DNA of 22,879 nucleotides. Source: JAJPJG01 sp034667645 (GTDB lineage: Bacteria; Verrucomicrobiota; Verrucomicrobiia; Chthoniobacterales; Chthoniobacteraceae). Location: contig JAXDQV010000035.1 of assembly GCA_034667645.1 (NCBI GenBank), positions 1-22,879 of the forward strand. The letters run 5' to 3'. This document shows, piece after piece, positions 1-7,270 of the stretch. Numbering within the stretch: position 1 is the stretch's first letter; each line of letters begins with the position of its first letter. The notes under the pieces are model-generated. The model was not told the DNA's origin, made no database searches, and saw only the letters and a program-made list of their open reading frames with translations. Made by a program: the position numbers and the translations under genes.

Positions 1-612
1 CAGTTTTCGCTCCTCGCCTTTACGAAAATGGGCATGACGCTTTCCACCGACACGCTCGGCACCCATTACTTCGCGCCGGCTCGCTTTTGGAGCGAGCAGG
101 CGTTGCGAAATGACGGGCGATGGGAAAAAAATCCGGAGGAATGCCAGCTCCTTTACGAGCGCGACTTGCCTGCTTACAACGTGACGGTCGCGGAGCGCGT
201 GACGCGTCCGGCACTGCTGCCGACCAAACTTTTCCAGATAGTGAAGCCGCTGAGATGGGTTCACCGCAAATCCACGCATCCTTTTCCCATAATGCGTTTC
301 ACGTGGTTCGCCGCGCTCGGCTTTCTCGGCATCGCCGCGCTCTTCATCCGTAAAAACTGGCGCGAAGCCGCTCTGCTAATGCTTCCGTGCGGCGCCTATC
401 TCGTCGTGATTTATTCCATCGGCGATGCCGTCCCGCGCTATTTGCTCGCGGTGGAATGGCTCGGCCTGATCTTCGCCGCGCTAGGCTGCGACTTGATCCT
501 CGATGGTCTTTGCCGGCTTGCCGTGCGGAAAAACCCAGAAGTGGTAGAGCAGAAACTTCACTCCGCCGGTAATGCTGAGCACGCCGGCGATGATGAGAAA
601 CCGCTGCCATGA
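1..612 (+). CDS. Membrane protein, C-terminal part (5' end outside window); probable GT-C/GT39-type glycosyltransferase
   Basis: The frame is open from the first base, so this is the last 203 residues of a longer protein. Seen: a charged, soluble stretch (about residues 10-80 of the visible part), then hydrophobic segments around 'FTWFAALGFLGIAALFI', 'AALLMLPCGAYLVVIYSI' and 'YLLAVEWLGLIFAALGC', and a polar tail. A soluble stretch followed by closely spaced helices and a 'GDAVPRYL' motif is the usual end of bacterial GT39/ArnT-like membrane glycosyltransferases, which transfer a sugar from a polyprenyl-phosphate carrier at the periplasmic face. The family call is inference, since the catalytic N-terminus is not in the window. 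The last 44 codons overlap the convergent GtrA gene and encode a hydrophilic tail (GNAEHAGDDEKPLP) that may be an extension acquired by loss of an earlier stop. Confidence 0.7.
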   Translation, partial: QFSLLAFTKMGMTLSTDTLGTHYFAPARFWSEQALRNDGRWEKNPEECQLLYERDLPAYNVTVAERVTRPALLPTKLFQIVKPLRWVHRKSTHPFPIMRFTWFAALGFLGIAALFIRKNWREAALLMLPCGAYLVVIYSIGDAVPRYLLAVEWLGLIFAALGCDLILDGLCRLAVRKNPEVVEQKLHSAGNAEHAGDDEKPLP

Positions 613-930
613 TTTCTCTGCGCCAAATCTTTTGATGGCGCTGAAACTGATTAGCAAATTGATCCCGTAGCAGACTGCGACCGACCCGAGATAACGCCAG
701 AGACACTCGTGCCAGTTCACGGACGTGCGGAAATTGATGAAGTAATTCCAAAGGAAAAAGAAGACCGTCATGATTGCGAAACTGACGGCGAGCGACGGCC
801 CGGTTCTCCACCGGAGCTGGTGATCGAAAAATTGCGTCAGCAGCGTGTTCATCCCGGCGCTGCCGACGCCTCCGACGACAAACCAAAGCATGCGCTCGAT
901 GACCGGTTGTTTTACACTTTGAGTATTCAC
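481..930 (-). CDS. GtrA-family small membrane protein
   Basis: About 149 residues with four hydrophobic segments and the GtrA pattern: 'MLWFVVGGVGSAGMNTLL' in helix 1, an aromatic-rich 'FFFLWNYFINFRTS' at the end of helix 2 (family hallmark N-(Y/F)-x(3)-(R/F)-x-(F/S)), and a second half-repeat ending in 'KFLLYHFWVF'. GtrA proteins are thought to flip, or assist flipping of, undecaprenyl-phosphate-linked sugars across the inner membrane. The frame is open up to a TTG at 1017 (178 residues), but family length (about 120-150) favours the GTG at 930 or the ATG at 891; I chose 930, and neither has a strong Shine-Dalgarno site. The 3' end lies antisense to the last codons of the upstream membrane protein. 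A GtrB-like partner is encoded at 4700-5638, not adjacent. Confidence 0.85.
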   Translation of the reverse strand: MNTQSVKQPVIERMLWFVVGGVGSAGMNTLLTQFFDHQLRWRTGPSLAVSFAIMTVFFFLWNYFINFRTSVNWHECLWRYLGSVAVCYGINLLISFSAIKRFGAEKSWQRFLIIAGVLSITGGVKFLLYHFWVFPHGKPAKTIEDQVAA

Positions 931-1009
931 GTTTGTGAGCGACGAGAGTCGTGCCTCTTTCGCTGGGACGCCAGATGGAAATGATTGCGAGTTTCGCTGG
1001 CTAAGCGTT

Positions 1010-1041
1010 TTGACCAAACGCGCTCCCTGTGGTTTTATTAT
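1010..1041 (+). promoter_or_regulatory. Weak candidate sigma70-type promoter for the exported-protein gene at 1062
   Basis: TTGACC at 1010-1015 resembles a -35 box and TATTAT at 1036-1041 resembles a -10 box. The spacing is 20 nt, longer than the ideal 16-18, so the match is weak. It lies in the 131-base gap between the divergent GtrA and exported-protein genes, the only place a promoter for the latter could sit without being inside another gene. Transcription would begin just upstream of the Shine-Dalgarno site. Confidence 0.25.
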
Positions 1042-1048
1042 TCAAGCA

Positions 1049-1055
1049 CGAGGTG
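1049..1055 (+). promoter_or_regulatory. Ribosome binding site that fixes the start at 1062
   Basis: CGAGGTG lies 6 nt before ATG 1062. No comparable site precedes the in-frame GTG at 1029, and starting at 1062 puts the hydrophobic signal sequence right at the N-terminus. This is one of the few clear Shine-Dalgarno sites in the window. Confidence 0.6.
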
Positions 1056-1061
1056 CTCCAT

Positions 1062-2126
1062 ATGAACGGCGTTGCATTGCGTTTCTTCTCTCTCGTCATG
1101 CTCGCGATGATCTTGCCCCGAAGCTGCTTCGAGGACGAGAAAGACCCGAAAGTGCGGCTCCAGTTTTCCAAGGAAGGTCCGAAATGGGAGAGCGTTTTCT
1201 CCACGCCGACGGACGCGACGCTGAAAGCGAAGGAGGATTTTGCGGTCAGGTATTTTGGCGTGCCGAACTGGTCCACCGGCAAATTCGTGGCGCAGGTCAC
1301 CGTCTCGTATTTGAAGACGCTCGGTTTGACCGATCACAAGAGCCGCGGCGTTTTCAGATTGTATCGCGTCGATAACGACCTGAACGACACCGGCGTTTCC
1401 CTCTCCGCCATTTACGATGCGGTGCAGGATGGGTTGATCGCCCAATCGAGCACCTCGGACACGACGGCCACACCATTCGCTGGGGCACACGCCCTCGATG
1501 TGCGGATTGAGCAAACCGATACCCAGCTCCTGCTCTCCGCGCGCAAAACTCCGGCGCTCGGCTCGCCGCCGGATGCCTGGACACCGGTCGCTACCATCGC
1601 TGAGCCGCTGACTGATAAACGCTACAAAATCCTCGTCGGCATCGTGGATGTGGACAAAGGCGGCAGCTTCCACTTCTCCGATCTCCGCATGAATGGCGAT
1701 GCTGTCGGCGGTGCAGTCGAATATACCGTGATCGCGAAATGCGAAGCCGCTGACGATGCGATCCGCGCCGCGCAGGAAAAACTCGCCCTTGCCGCTCCCG
1801 ACTTTGCCGGCGCCTCCGCCGACCTCGATACGGCCGCTACGGAGACCGGCGCCGCCACTTCCACCCTAAATGACGCCGTTCAGGCCAGCACGCTTCAAGG
1901 CACCACGCAGTCCGGCGGCGCACTGACCTTGCTCGATCAAGCCGCCCAGAAAATCGCGGCGGTGAAATCCGCCATCGCCACGCAAAACGTTAGAAAGGCG
2001 CACGCCCAAAACAAACCGCTCAATCTCGTCGCGGGCGCAGAGGAAGGAGCAATTGCCAACTTGCTCGGCGCGAAAACGCCAAATTTAAAGCCCCTGCCGC
2101 AGCTCTTCACGTGGCACGTGAATTAA
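1062..2126 (+). CDS. Exported protein of unknown function (beta-sandwich-like middle, Ala/Thr-rich helical tail)
   Basis: I do not recognise this 354-residue protein. Seen: a signal sequence (MNGVALRFFSLVMLAMILP) followed at once by Arg-Ser-Cys; the Cys suggests a lipoprotein, but the bases of a proper lipobox are missing (PRSC), so ordinary cleavage or anchoring is equally possible. Residues about 25-215 alternate polar and hydrophobic positions with many Gly/Asp turns ('FSKEGPKWESVFSTPTD', 'FRLYRVDNDLNDTG', 'VGIVDVDKGGSFHFSDLRMN'), consistent with a jelly-roll/lectin-like beta domain. Residues about 225-320 are rich in Ala, Thr, Asp and Gln and should form long helices. The start at ATG 1062 is supported by the ribosome site just before it; an in-frame GTG at 1029 is the alternative. 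It converges with the flippase-like gene, the stops being only 6 nt apart. Likely periplasmic or envelope-attached; function unknown. Confidence 0.8.
   Translation: MNGVALRFFSLVMLAMILPRSCFEDEKDPKVRLQFSKEGPKWESVFSTPTDATLKAKEDFAVRYFGVPNWSTGKFVAQVTVSYLKTLGLTDHKSRGVFRLYRVDNDLNDTGVSLSAIYDAVQDGLIAQSSTSDTTATPFAGAHALDVRIEQTDTQLLLSARKTPALGSPPDAWTPVATIAEPLTDKRYKILVGIVDVDKGGSFHFSDLRMNGDAVGGAVEYTVIAKCEAADDAIRAAQEKLALAAPDFAGASADLDTAATETGAATSTLNDAVQASTLQGTTQSGGALTLLDQAAQKIAAVKSAIATQNVRKAHAQNKPLNLVAGAEEGAIANLLGAKTPNLKPLPQLFTWHVN
2106..2122. repeat. Perfect 8-bp palindrome around the stop of the exported-protein gene
   Basis: TTCACGTG-G-CACGTGAA: two perfect 8-base arms around one central G, ending two bases before the TAA stop and 11 bases from the stop of the convergent gene. 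In RNA it would fold as a 6-bp stem with a 5-nt loop (TGGCA). No T-run follows, so it is not a classical intrinsic terminator. It may be a weak bidirectional terminator, a protein site (it contains CACGTG twice) or chance. Confidence 0.4.
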
Positions 2127-2132
2127 CCGCGA

Positions 2133-3113
2133 TCAGGATGGTGAGTCGGGACGTTGGTTCGTCTTGAGCCGGCGCGCGAGTTGGAAGTATTCCGCGGCAA
2201 ATGGTGCGCCGCCCAGCGCCGGCAGCAGATAGCGCGCGGTGCAGAGCAGCCCCAGCGCCGCTGCGGTCGCCGCGGGAAAATACGGTTTGTAAAACATCAC
2301 CAGGGCCGCGTCGCGCGTGCCGACGCCGGCAAAGGTTAGCGGCAAAAGCCCCGCCAGAATCGCGAGCGGTGACAACGCGAGATTGGTGAGAAATGGCGTC
2401 CACGCACGCAGCGCGAGGATGAACATCCAGATTTGCAGCAGGTGCAAAAACCAGATGAAAACGGAGGTGAGCGCGACTTTCACCAACTGTGCTTTGCTCT
2501 TCCAAAAGTAGCCGTGCATTTCGCTCCACGCCTCCTGCATTTTCGCGAGTTTCCCACCAATCTTGGCGGGAGCGAGCCTGCGGCCCGTCTCAAAGAAAAA
2601 CTGCGCGAACTTATCCGAACCAATCAGCAGCAAACCAAAAACCAGCCCACTCAAAATCGAGACGGTCATGAACCAAAACAGCAGATCTTTTTGCGGATAA
2701 AGCAGCAGACCAAAAACGCACCAGATCAGCAGCGAAAGCATGTCGCAGCTTTTTTCAAAAACCACGAGCGCCAGCGAGAGCGCGCCGCTCATGTGCCCGC
2801 GCTCGCGCATGAAATAAGCCTTCGCGATGTCTCCCATTTTGGAGGGCAGAATCAGATTGAGCACGCTCGCGACGAGGATCAGCTTGTTCGCCTCGCCGAA
2901 GTTGAGCTGTCCGCGCTGCGGCATCAACTGCTGCAATCGCCAGGACGTAAAAAGCGTGAGCGGCACCACCATCCCGAGGCTCAGCACCATCCAGACGCGG
3001 TCGCATTGCGCGAAAACCTTGCCGAGTTCCTGAAGCTGGCCGTGCTGGTTGAGCTTCCAGTAAATGACCGCGAGGATCGCGAGACTGACGAAAATCGAGA
3101 CTGCGCGTTTCAT
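2133..3113 (-). CDS. Flippase-like integral membrane protein (lysylphosphatidylglycerol synthase TM-domain family, PF03706-type)
   Basis: 326 residues with about 7-8 hydrophobic segments and almost no soluble domain. The stretch 'LNLILPSKMGDIAKAYFM' (about residues 85-102) matches the conserved N-x-x-(L/I)P-x-(K/R)-x-GD-x-x-(R/K) signature of the UPF0104/AglD/YbhN-like family; a second Gly-rich motif 'LPLTFAGVGTRDAALVMFY' near the C-terminus matches the family's G-G-x-G-x-R-E-like region. These proteins share the membrane fold of MprF flippases and often sit beside GT2 glycosyltransferases that charge polyprenyl phosphate. Its ATG directly abuts the TAA of the toroid-protein gene (TAA|ATG, no spacer), and that gene in turn overlaps the GT2 gene, so it is the last cistron of a three-gene operon. 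Role by context: moving the lipid-linked sugar made by GT2 across the inner membrane; substrate unknown. Confidence 0.88.
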   Translation of the reverse strand: MKRAVSIFVSLAILAVIYWKLNQHGQLQELGKVFAQCDRVWMVLSLGMVVPLTLFTSWRLQQLMPQRGQLNFGEANKLILVASVLNLILPSKMGDIAKAYFMRERGHMSGALSLALVVFEKSCDMLSLLIWCVFGLLLYPQKDLLFWFMTVSILSGLVFGLLLIGSDKFAQFFFETGRRLAPAKIGGKLAKMQEAWSEMHGYFWKSKAQLVKVALTSVFIWFLHLLQIWMFILALRAWTPFLTNLALSPLAILAGLLPLTFAGVGTRDAALVMFYKPYFPAATAAALGLLCTARYLLPALGGAPFAAEYFQLARRLKTNQRPDSPS

Positions 3114-4703
3114 TTAAAAAGTCCGTTCCACTTTCAGCGCTTCGCCGCGTGGGAGAGTCTTCACTTTGTCCGTGAGATCAAGCCACGGTTCCATCTGACC
3201 CGCTTGAAAAGTGCGGCTCATCACTACGTAAATCGAAGTCTGCGAACCGCCGATCCCCGCAGCGACCACATCGTCCCACGTTTCGCCGCGCAGCGAGTCG
3301 ATGACCATCAGCTTCCCGCTGTGCCATCGAAACTGGCGCTTGAACGAAAACGGCGCGGCTTTTTTCCCAGTGATCAAAAGCGCCTGCAAAATCTTGCGGA
3401 TCAGATTTGGGAAAAATCGCCCGACGCTGAGCATGAGAAAACGGAGCACCACGAGATTGAAAGTTGTCATCTGCTTGGTCTTGGCCCATCCGAGATGGCC
3501 GGCCACCGTGAGCACCTCCTCGCTGGTTTTTACGTCGTAGTTTCCAACGAGATGTCCGACCGCGTTGCGGATTTTCTTCGCGTTCCTCACGAGCAGCGAG
3601 AGCTGCGTATCTGACGCCACGAGCTTTCCTTCTCGAAAAAATTTGAACGCGCCGCCTTTGTTCAGCGCTAGGTAGAGCTCGCAGCCATCGCGCCGTTCGA
3701 TCACCAGCCCGGCGTTTTTGTATGTCTTCGACTCGGTGGAACGAACCGCCGGCGCGCGCATCTCGGCGAAATGTTTCCACGCCAGCAAATAGCTCCACGT
3801 GTGATGTCCGATGATGTGATCGTCGGCGTAACAAGGCGCGAGGCGGTTTTGCAAGCCGAGCAAAAACTGGTCGTTGATCGCGGTGGCGCTCGGCAGCCAG
3901 CGTGCGGCCAGCTCGAAGCCGTGCGGGAAAAAGTTGTAGGTGTTGCGGCTCGTGTATTCGCCGCCGAACGAGCCATCGGGATGCACAAACTCCGCCGCGA
4001 ACGCGATCGCCTTTTCGAGCGCCGCTTTGATTTCATCCGTCGGCGTCAGCTCGTAAATCTGCGCGAGCAGGCCGCACGTGAGCGTGTGGTAACCGGGATC
4101 GGCCCCTTCGTATTCCTGAAACCAGCCCTCCTCGTTTTGCCATTTCATCACGCGGCGCAGGCGCTTTTCCTTCGCGCGATCCCACACGCTCGTGCTCATC
4201 AAGCGCCCCACCAATTCGAGGCAGAGAACGATCAGCGCCTGATGGTTCGTTAAACGACCACTTTCATTGTGATGTGCCAGCCAGTTGGCGCGCTTGTGGA
4301 AAAAGCGCAGCATCTCCTCGTCGCGCAACCCGAGCATCGCGTAGCTTTCAACGCAGGCGAGCAGCGAAAACGCCGCCGCGCCGCCCGCTTTTTCATACGG
4401 AAAATAATCGTCGCACGAACCATCCGGATGCGCGCTGCGCGCGGCGTAGCGAATCCCGGCGGTCACCCATTCCCGCAAGGTTTCCTGACGAAAAAACGGA
4501 TTGCCCGGTGAGTCCGTGGAAAACGCCAGCGCGAGCGGCCACACGAATTCCGCGGCCATTCCGCTTGGGAAATCGATGATCTTGTAGTGCCAGAAATTCC
4601 GGTCGAAACAGCCGTAAGTCGGGCTGTGCGGGTTGCGATCCTGCAACGTGAGGATTTTCGCAATCTGCGCCAGCGCCTCGCGCGCAAAGAGATCGCGGCT
4701 CAT
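3114..4703 (-). CDS. Predicted (alpha/alpha)-toroid protein of unknown function, middle gene of a GT2/flippase operon
   Basis: 529 residues with no signal peptide visible. The N-terminal two thirds (about 1-340) is a series of amphipathic helices with recurring turn motifs: 'AHPDGSCDDYFPYE' (91-104), 'EEGWFQEYEGADPGYHTLT' (191-209) and 'VHPDGSFGGEYTSRNTYNF' (240-258). Such repeated DG(S/W)F-type turns occur in alpha/alpha-toroid enzymes (heparinase/alginate-lyase-like, terpene-cyclase-like, GH88/GH105-like). The C-terminal third looks beta-rich ('GCELYLALNKGGAFKFF', 'RQFRWHSGKLMVIDSL'), as in heparinase II/III-type lyases. I cannot name the family or substrate. Start: ATG 4703 overlaps the GT2 stop by four bases (ATGA), which I prefer over an in-frame upstream codon at 4793 inside GT2. 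A cytoplasmic glycan- or polyprenyl-acting enzyme coupled to GT2 and the flippase is the simplest reading, but it is inference. Confidence 0.85.
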   Translation of the reverse strand: MSRDLFAREALAQIAKILTLQDRNPHSPTYGCFDRNFWHYKIIDFPSGMAAEFVWPLALAFSTDSPGNPFFRQETLREWVTAGIRYAARSAHPDGSCDDYFPYEKAGGAAAFSLLACVESYAMLGLRDEEMLRFFHKRANWLAHHNESGRLTNHQALIVLCLELVGRLMSTSVWDRAKEKRLRRVMKWQNEEGWFQEYEGADPGYHTLTCGLLAQIYELTPTDEIKAALEKAIAFAAEFVHPDGSFGGEYTSRNTYNFFPHGFELAARWLPSATAINDQFLLGLQNRLAPCYADDHIIGHHTWSYLLAWKHFAEMRAPAVRSTESKTYKNAGLVIERRDGCELYLALNKGGAFKFFREGKLVASDTQLSLLVRNAKKIRNAVGHLVGNYDVKTSEEVLTVAGHLGWAKTKQMTTFNLVVLRFLMLSVGRFFPNLIRKILQALLITGKKAAPFSFKRQFRWHSGKLMVIDSLRGETWDDVVAAGIGGSQTSIYVVMSRTFQAGQMEPWLDLTDKVKTLPRGEALKVERTF

Positions 4704-5638
4704 TTCAGTTCCATCCGTCGCACCCGGAGCTGGATGTCTTCGAGCAGCTTGCGATTTACGCCGATAATGTCGGCGATCAGTCCGAAAACCCAAAGCTGCA
4801 CGCCGATCAAAATCAAGATCGCCGCGAGGATCAGGCTTGGCACGTGGGCTCGCGTCGGGTCCTGAGTATAGAGCCAGACCCAGCGCACGCCGATCGCCGC
4901 GCCGCCGGCGAAGGGCAGCGTGCCGCAGATTGTGAAAAAGCGCAGCGGCTTGTAGCTCATGAAAATGCGCACGATCGTGAAAATCGAACGCTTAATGTAA
5001 GCACCCATGCTTTTCATCAGCCGCGATGGACGCAAATACGGGTTCGTCCGAATCGGCACCGAGACGATGTGCATTCCTTTCTGTCCCGCCTGGATGATCG
5101 TCTCGAGCGTGTAGGTGTAGGGACTGAAAACGTTGAGCCGCATCGCCGCGTCGCGACTCATTGCGCGGAATCCGCTGGGCGCATCGGGGATGTCGGTGTT
5201 GCTCGCGATCCGCACGACCCAGCTCCCGAGCTTCTGCAGCATTTTTTTAACAAACGAAAAATGCTCGATCTCGCTGATCGGTCGCGCACCGACCACAATC
5301 TCCGCTTCGCCGGCGAGAATGGGCGCGACCAGTTTTGGAATGTCGTCGGCGCAATATTGATTGTCGGCATCCGTATTTACGATCACGTCTGCGCTGGCGC
5401 GCAAACCCGCTTCGAGTCCGGCGATAAAACCGACCGCGAGGCCGCGATGGCCGCCGAGGTCCACGATGTGATCCACGCCATGCGCCCGCGCGACTTCCAC
5501 CGTCTTGTCCGTGCTCCCGTCGTCAATGATGAGCCACTCGACTTTGTCAAAACCGGCCACCGTGCGCGGCAGCGCAGAGAGGGCGATTCCGAGGGTCTGC
5601 TCTTCGTTGTAACAAGGCATCTGGATGATGAGCTTCAT
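4700..5638 (-). CDS. GT2-family polyprenyl-phosphate glycosyltransferase (GtrB/DPM1-like)
   Basis: 312 residues. Catalytic GT-A domain about 1-225: 'MPCYNEE' (7-13), 'LIIDDGSTD' (36-44), nucleotide-sugar/metal DxD in 'NTDADNQY' (D90, D92), and the acceptor-loop motif 'DAPSGFRAMSRDAAMRLN'. Two C-terminal hydrophobic helices follow (about 231-257 and 266-293), the hallmark of GtrB-type enzymes that transfer a sugar from a nucleotide sugar to undecaprenyl phosphate at the cytoplasmic face. It is the first gene of the operon GT2 > toroid protein > flippase-like protein; its TGA overlaps the next ATG by four bases. The start ATG 5638 is at the conserved N-terminus, and a promoter should lie in the gap shared with the divergent gene at 5747. 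The sugar cannot be told from the sequence. Confidence 0.93.
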   Translation of the reverse strand: MKLIIQMPCYNEEQTLGIALSALPRTVAGFDKVEWLIIDDGSTDKTVEVARAHGVDHIVDLGGHRGLAVGFIAGLEAGLRASADVIVNTDADNQYCADDIPKLVAPILAGEAEIVVGARPISEIEHFSFVKKMLQKLGSWVVRIASNTDIPDAPSGFRAMSRDAAMRLNVFSPYTYTLETIIQAGQKGMHIVSVPIRTNPYLRPSRLMKSMGAYIKRSIFTIVRIFMSYKPLRFFTICGTLPFAGGAAIGVRWVWLYTQDPTRAHVPSLILAAILILIGVQLWVFGLIADIIGVNRKLLEDIQLRVRRMELK

Positions 5639-5708
5639 CGTCGAAACTTCGGTATTGTGAATCGCCCGAGCCGGAAAGCTTTTTCCCCGCGCGATCTGCT
5701 TTCACCTT

Positions 5709-5725
5709 GCGGCGCTCCGCGCCGC
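5709..5725. repeat. GC-rich hairpin in the divergent intergenic region
   Basis: GCGGCGC-TCC-GCGCCGC: a perfect 7-bp all-GC stem with a 3-nt loop, centred about 30 bases before GTG 5747 and 80 bases before the GT2 start. No T-run follows on either strand, so it is not an ordinary terminator. It may be a 5'-leader structure of the + strand gene or a protein site. If the + strand gene really starts at GTG 5657, the element is inside the coding region. Confidence 0.45.
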
Positions 5726-5746
5726 TGGTTACTCAGCGCGACTGTC

Positions 5747-7270
5747 GTGAACGAGCCGCGCCCCGCTCCCAACCGCTGGATTCCCGTCGCCGCGTTTCTC
5801 TTCTGTCTGTCGGTGTCGGTTCTGGTCTGGATGAAAGCGATGATGGATGGGCTCAATCATGACGAGCATCAGTTTGTCGCGCCCGCAGTGCTGCTCAGTC
5901 ATAACCGGTTGCGGCCGTATCGCGATTTTCCGCTCTTCCACTTGCCGGATCTCACGCTCGTTTTGGCATGGTTGCACGGCGTTTTCGGCCATCCGTTTTT
6001 CGTCGCGCGCGCCTTCAATGTTCTCTGCGCTTCTGCCGCGGTGGCCCTCGTTTTCGCGCACGCCTTCCGATCGTTCGCATCGAGCGCGCCGTGGAGACGT
6101 TTCGGCTTTGCGTGTCTGTTCGGCGCTCTGTTTCTCTTTTCCCCGCTGTTCATCGTCACGAGCGGGAAAGCGTGGAACCACGACTTGCCGATGTTGCTGA
6201 TAATCGCGGCGATTCTGCTGCATCTCCGCGCCTCGAGTGGAAATGCGGCTGGGTGGATCATCGCGAGCGGAGTCTGCGTCGGGCTCGCGATCGGGACGCG
6301 CCTGACCTTCGCCCCGCTTGCCGCGCCGTTTTTCCTCGCCATCTTTTTTCTCCCGCTGCCGCGAAAAAAACAGTGCGCACTTGCCGCGATGTTCGGTGCC
6401 GCGGTCATCATCGCGCTGGTGCCGGTCTGGTGGTATTTGGCGACGGCTCGCGACCAGTTTCTGTTCGGGAATTTCGAGTTTCCGCGCCTGCGTCTTCTCG
6501 ATCCAAGCGACGAACGTGCACACAAAACGGTAAAGCTCTGGCGCAAGCTCCGCTTTTTCGCGAAGGAGATCATCGTCACAAATCCCGGCGTCTTTCTCGC
6601 GTTCGTGCTTGGTCTTCCCGGCCTTTGGCGAGGCTGGCGCAGTCGCAGTTTCGAGAGCGTGCTGTTCGCGCTGGTGATTCCGTTTCTGCTCTTTGGCTGC
6701 TTTGCGCCGACGCGTTACCAATATCAACATTTCTATCCCGTTGCGCCCGTCTTCCTTATGGCGGCGGCCTGCGGATTCGCGAAATGGCCGTGGCTTCGCT
6801 GGAAAGGCGCGGTCGTTGGGAGCATCGCCGCGGTCTGCCTTTTTTCCGCCGTAAAAAGCGCGCGCGATTACAGCGCGATCAAAAAACTCGCGCAGTCCGA
6901 CGCATGGGTGCCGATGGAGGCGCACGCCCTCGGGTTGAAAATCAAAACTTTGGCGCGGCCCGGTAAAGTGCTGACCTTTGCGCCGATTTTTGCGCTGGAG
7001 GGCGGCATGGAAATTTATCCGGAACTTGCCACGGGCCTTTTCGCCGCGCGGCTCGCCCACCTTGTGCCGGAAGAACGCCGGCGCAAAATGCACCTCGTGG
7101 CCGCGGCAGACCTTCCCGCCTTTCTCGATGCTGATCCGCCGAAGGCCATCCTGCTCGGGTTTGAGGCGGAGGAATCTGAACGACCGCTGAGGGACTACGC
7201 GCAGGCGCACGGGTTTCGTTTGGCGCACCAGCGCAAACGGCAGCAAATCTGGGTTGCGCCCGAGCGCTAG
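5747..7270 (+). CDS. GT-C type polytopic membrane glycosyltransferase (GT39-like)
   Basis: 507 residues with about 9-10 hydrophobic helices and a soluble C-terminal domain (about 385-507). After helix 1 comes 'GLNHDEHQF', with an acidic D-E pair in the first periplasmic loop as expected for GT-C enzymes, then 'YRDFPLFHLPDLTLVLAW', a pattern common in bacterial GT39-like proteins ('YRDxFxxxxPL'). These enzymes move sugars from polyprenyl-phosphate donors to an envelope acceptor on the periplasmic face. Start: GTG 5747 places the first helix about 10 residues in; an in-frame GTG at 5657 would add 30 residues and nearly close the divergent gap, and the frame stays open further upstream only because it shadows GT2. 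It diverges from the GT2 operon and its TAG is interlocked with the stop of the convergent methyltransferase (shared CTAG at 7267-7270). Confidence 0.85.
   Translation: MNEPRPAPNRWIPVAAFLFCLSVSVLVWMKAMMDGLNHDEHQFVAPAVLLSHNRLRPYRDFPLFHLPDLTLVLAWLHGVFGHPFFVARAFNVLCASAAVALVFAHAFRSFASSAPWRRFGFACLFGALFLFSPLFIVTSGKAWNHDLPMLLIIAAILLHLRASSGNAAGWIIASGVCVGLAIGTRLTFAPLAAPFFLAIFFLPLPRKKQCALAAMFGAAVIIALVPVWWYLATARDQFLFGNFEFPRLRLLDPSDERAHKTVKLWRKLRFFAKEIIVTNPGVFLAFVLGLPGLWRGWRSRSFESVLFALVIPFLLFGCFAPTRYQYQHFYPVAPVFLMAAACGFAKWPWLRWKGAVVGSIAAVCLFSAVKSARDYSAIKKLAQSDAWVPMEAHALGLKIKTLARPGKVLTFAPIFALEGGMEIYPELATGLFAARLAHLVPEERRRKMHLVAAADLPAFLDADPPKAILLGFEAEESERPLRDYAQAHGFRLAHQRKRQQIWVAPER

Noticed and set aside
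1075..1133. Lipoprotein signal (lipobox) in the exported protein at 1062
   Set aside because: A Cys follows the hydrophobic segment, but the residues before it are Pro-Arg-Ser, not a normal lipobox, so I kept 'exported' and did not call a lipoprotein.
2433..3614. A 393-codon plus-strand frame across the flippase-like and toroid genes
   Set aside because: It has the same shadow composition (His, Glu, Arg, Gln) and spans the junction of two genuine minus-strand genes.
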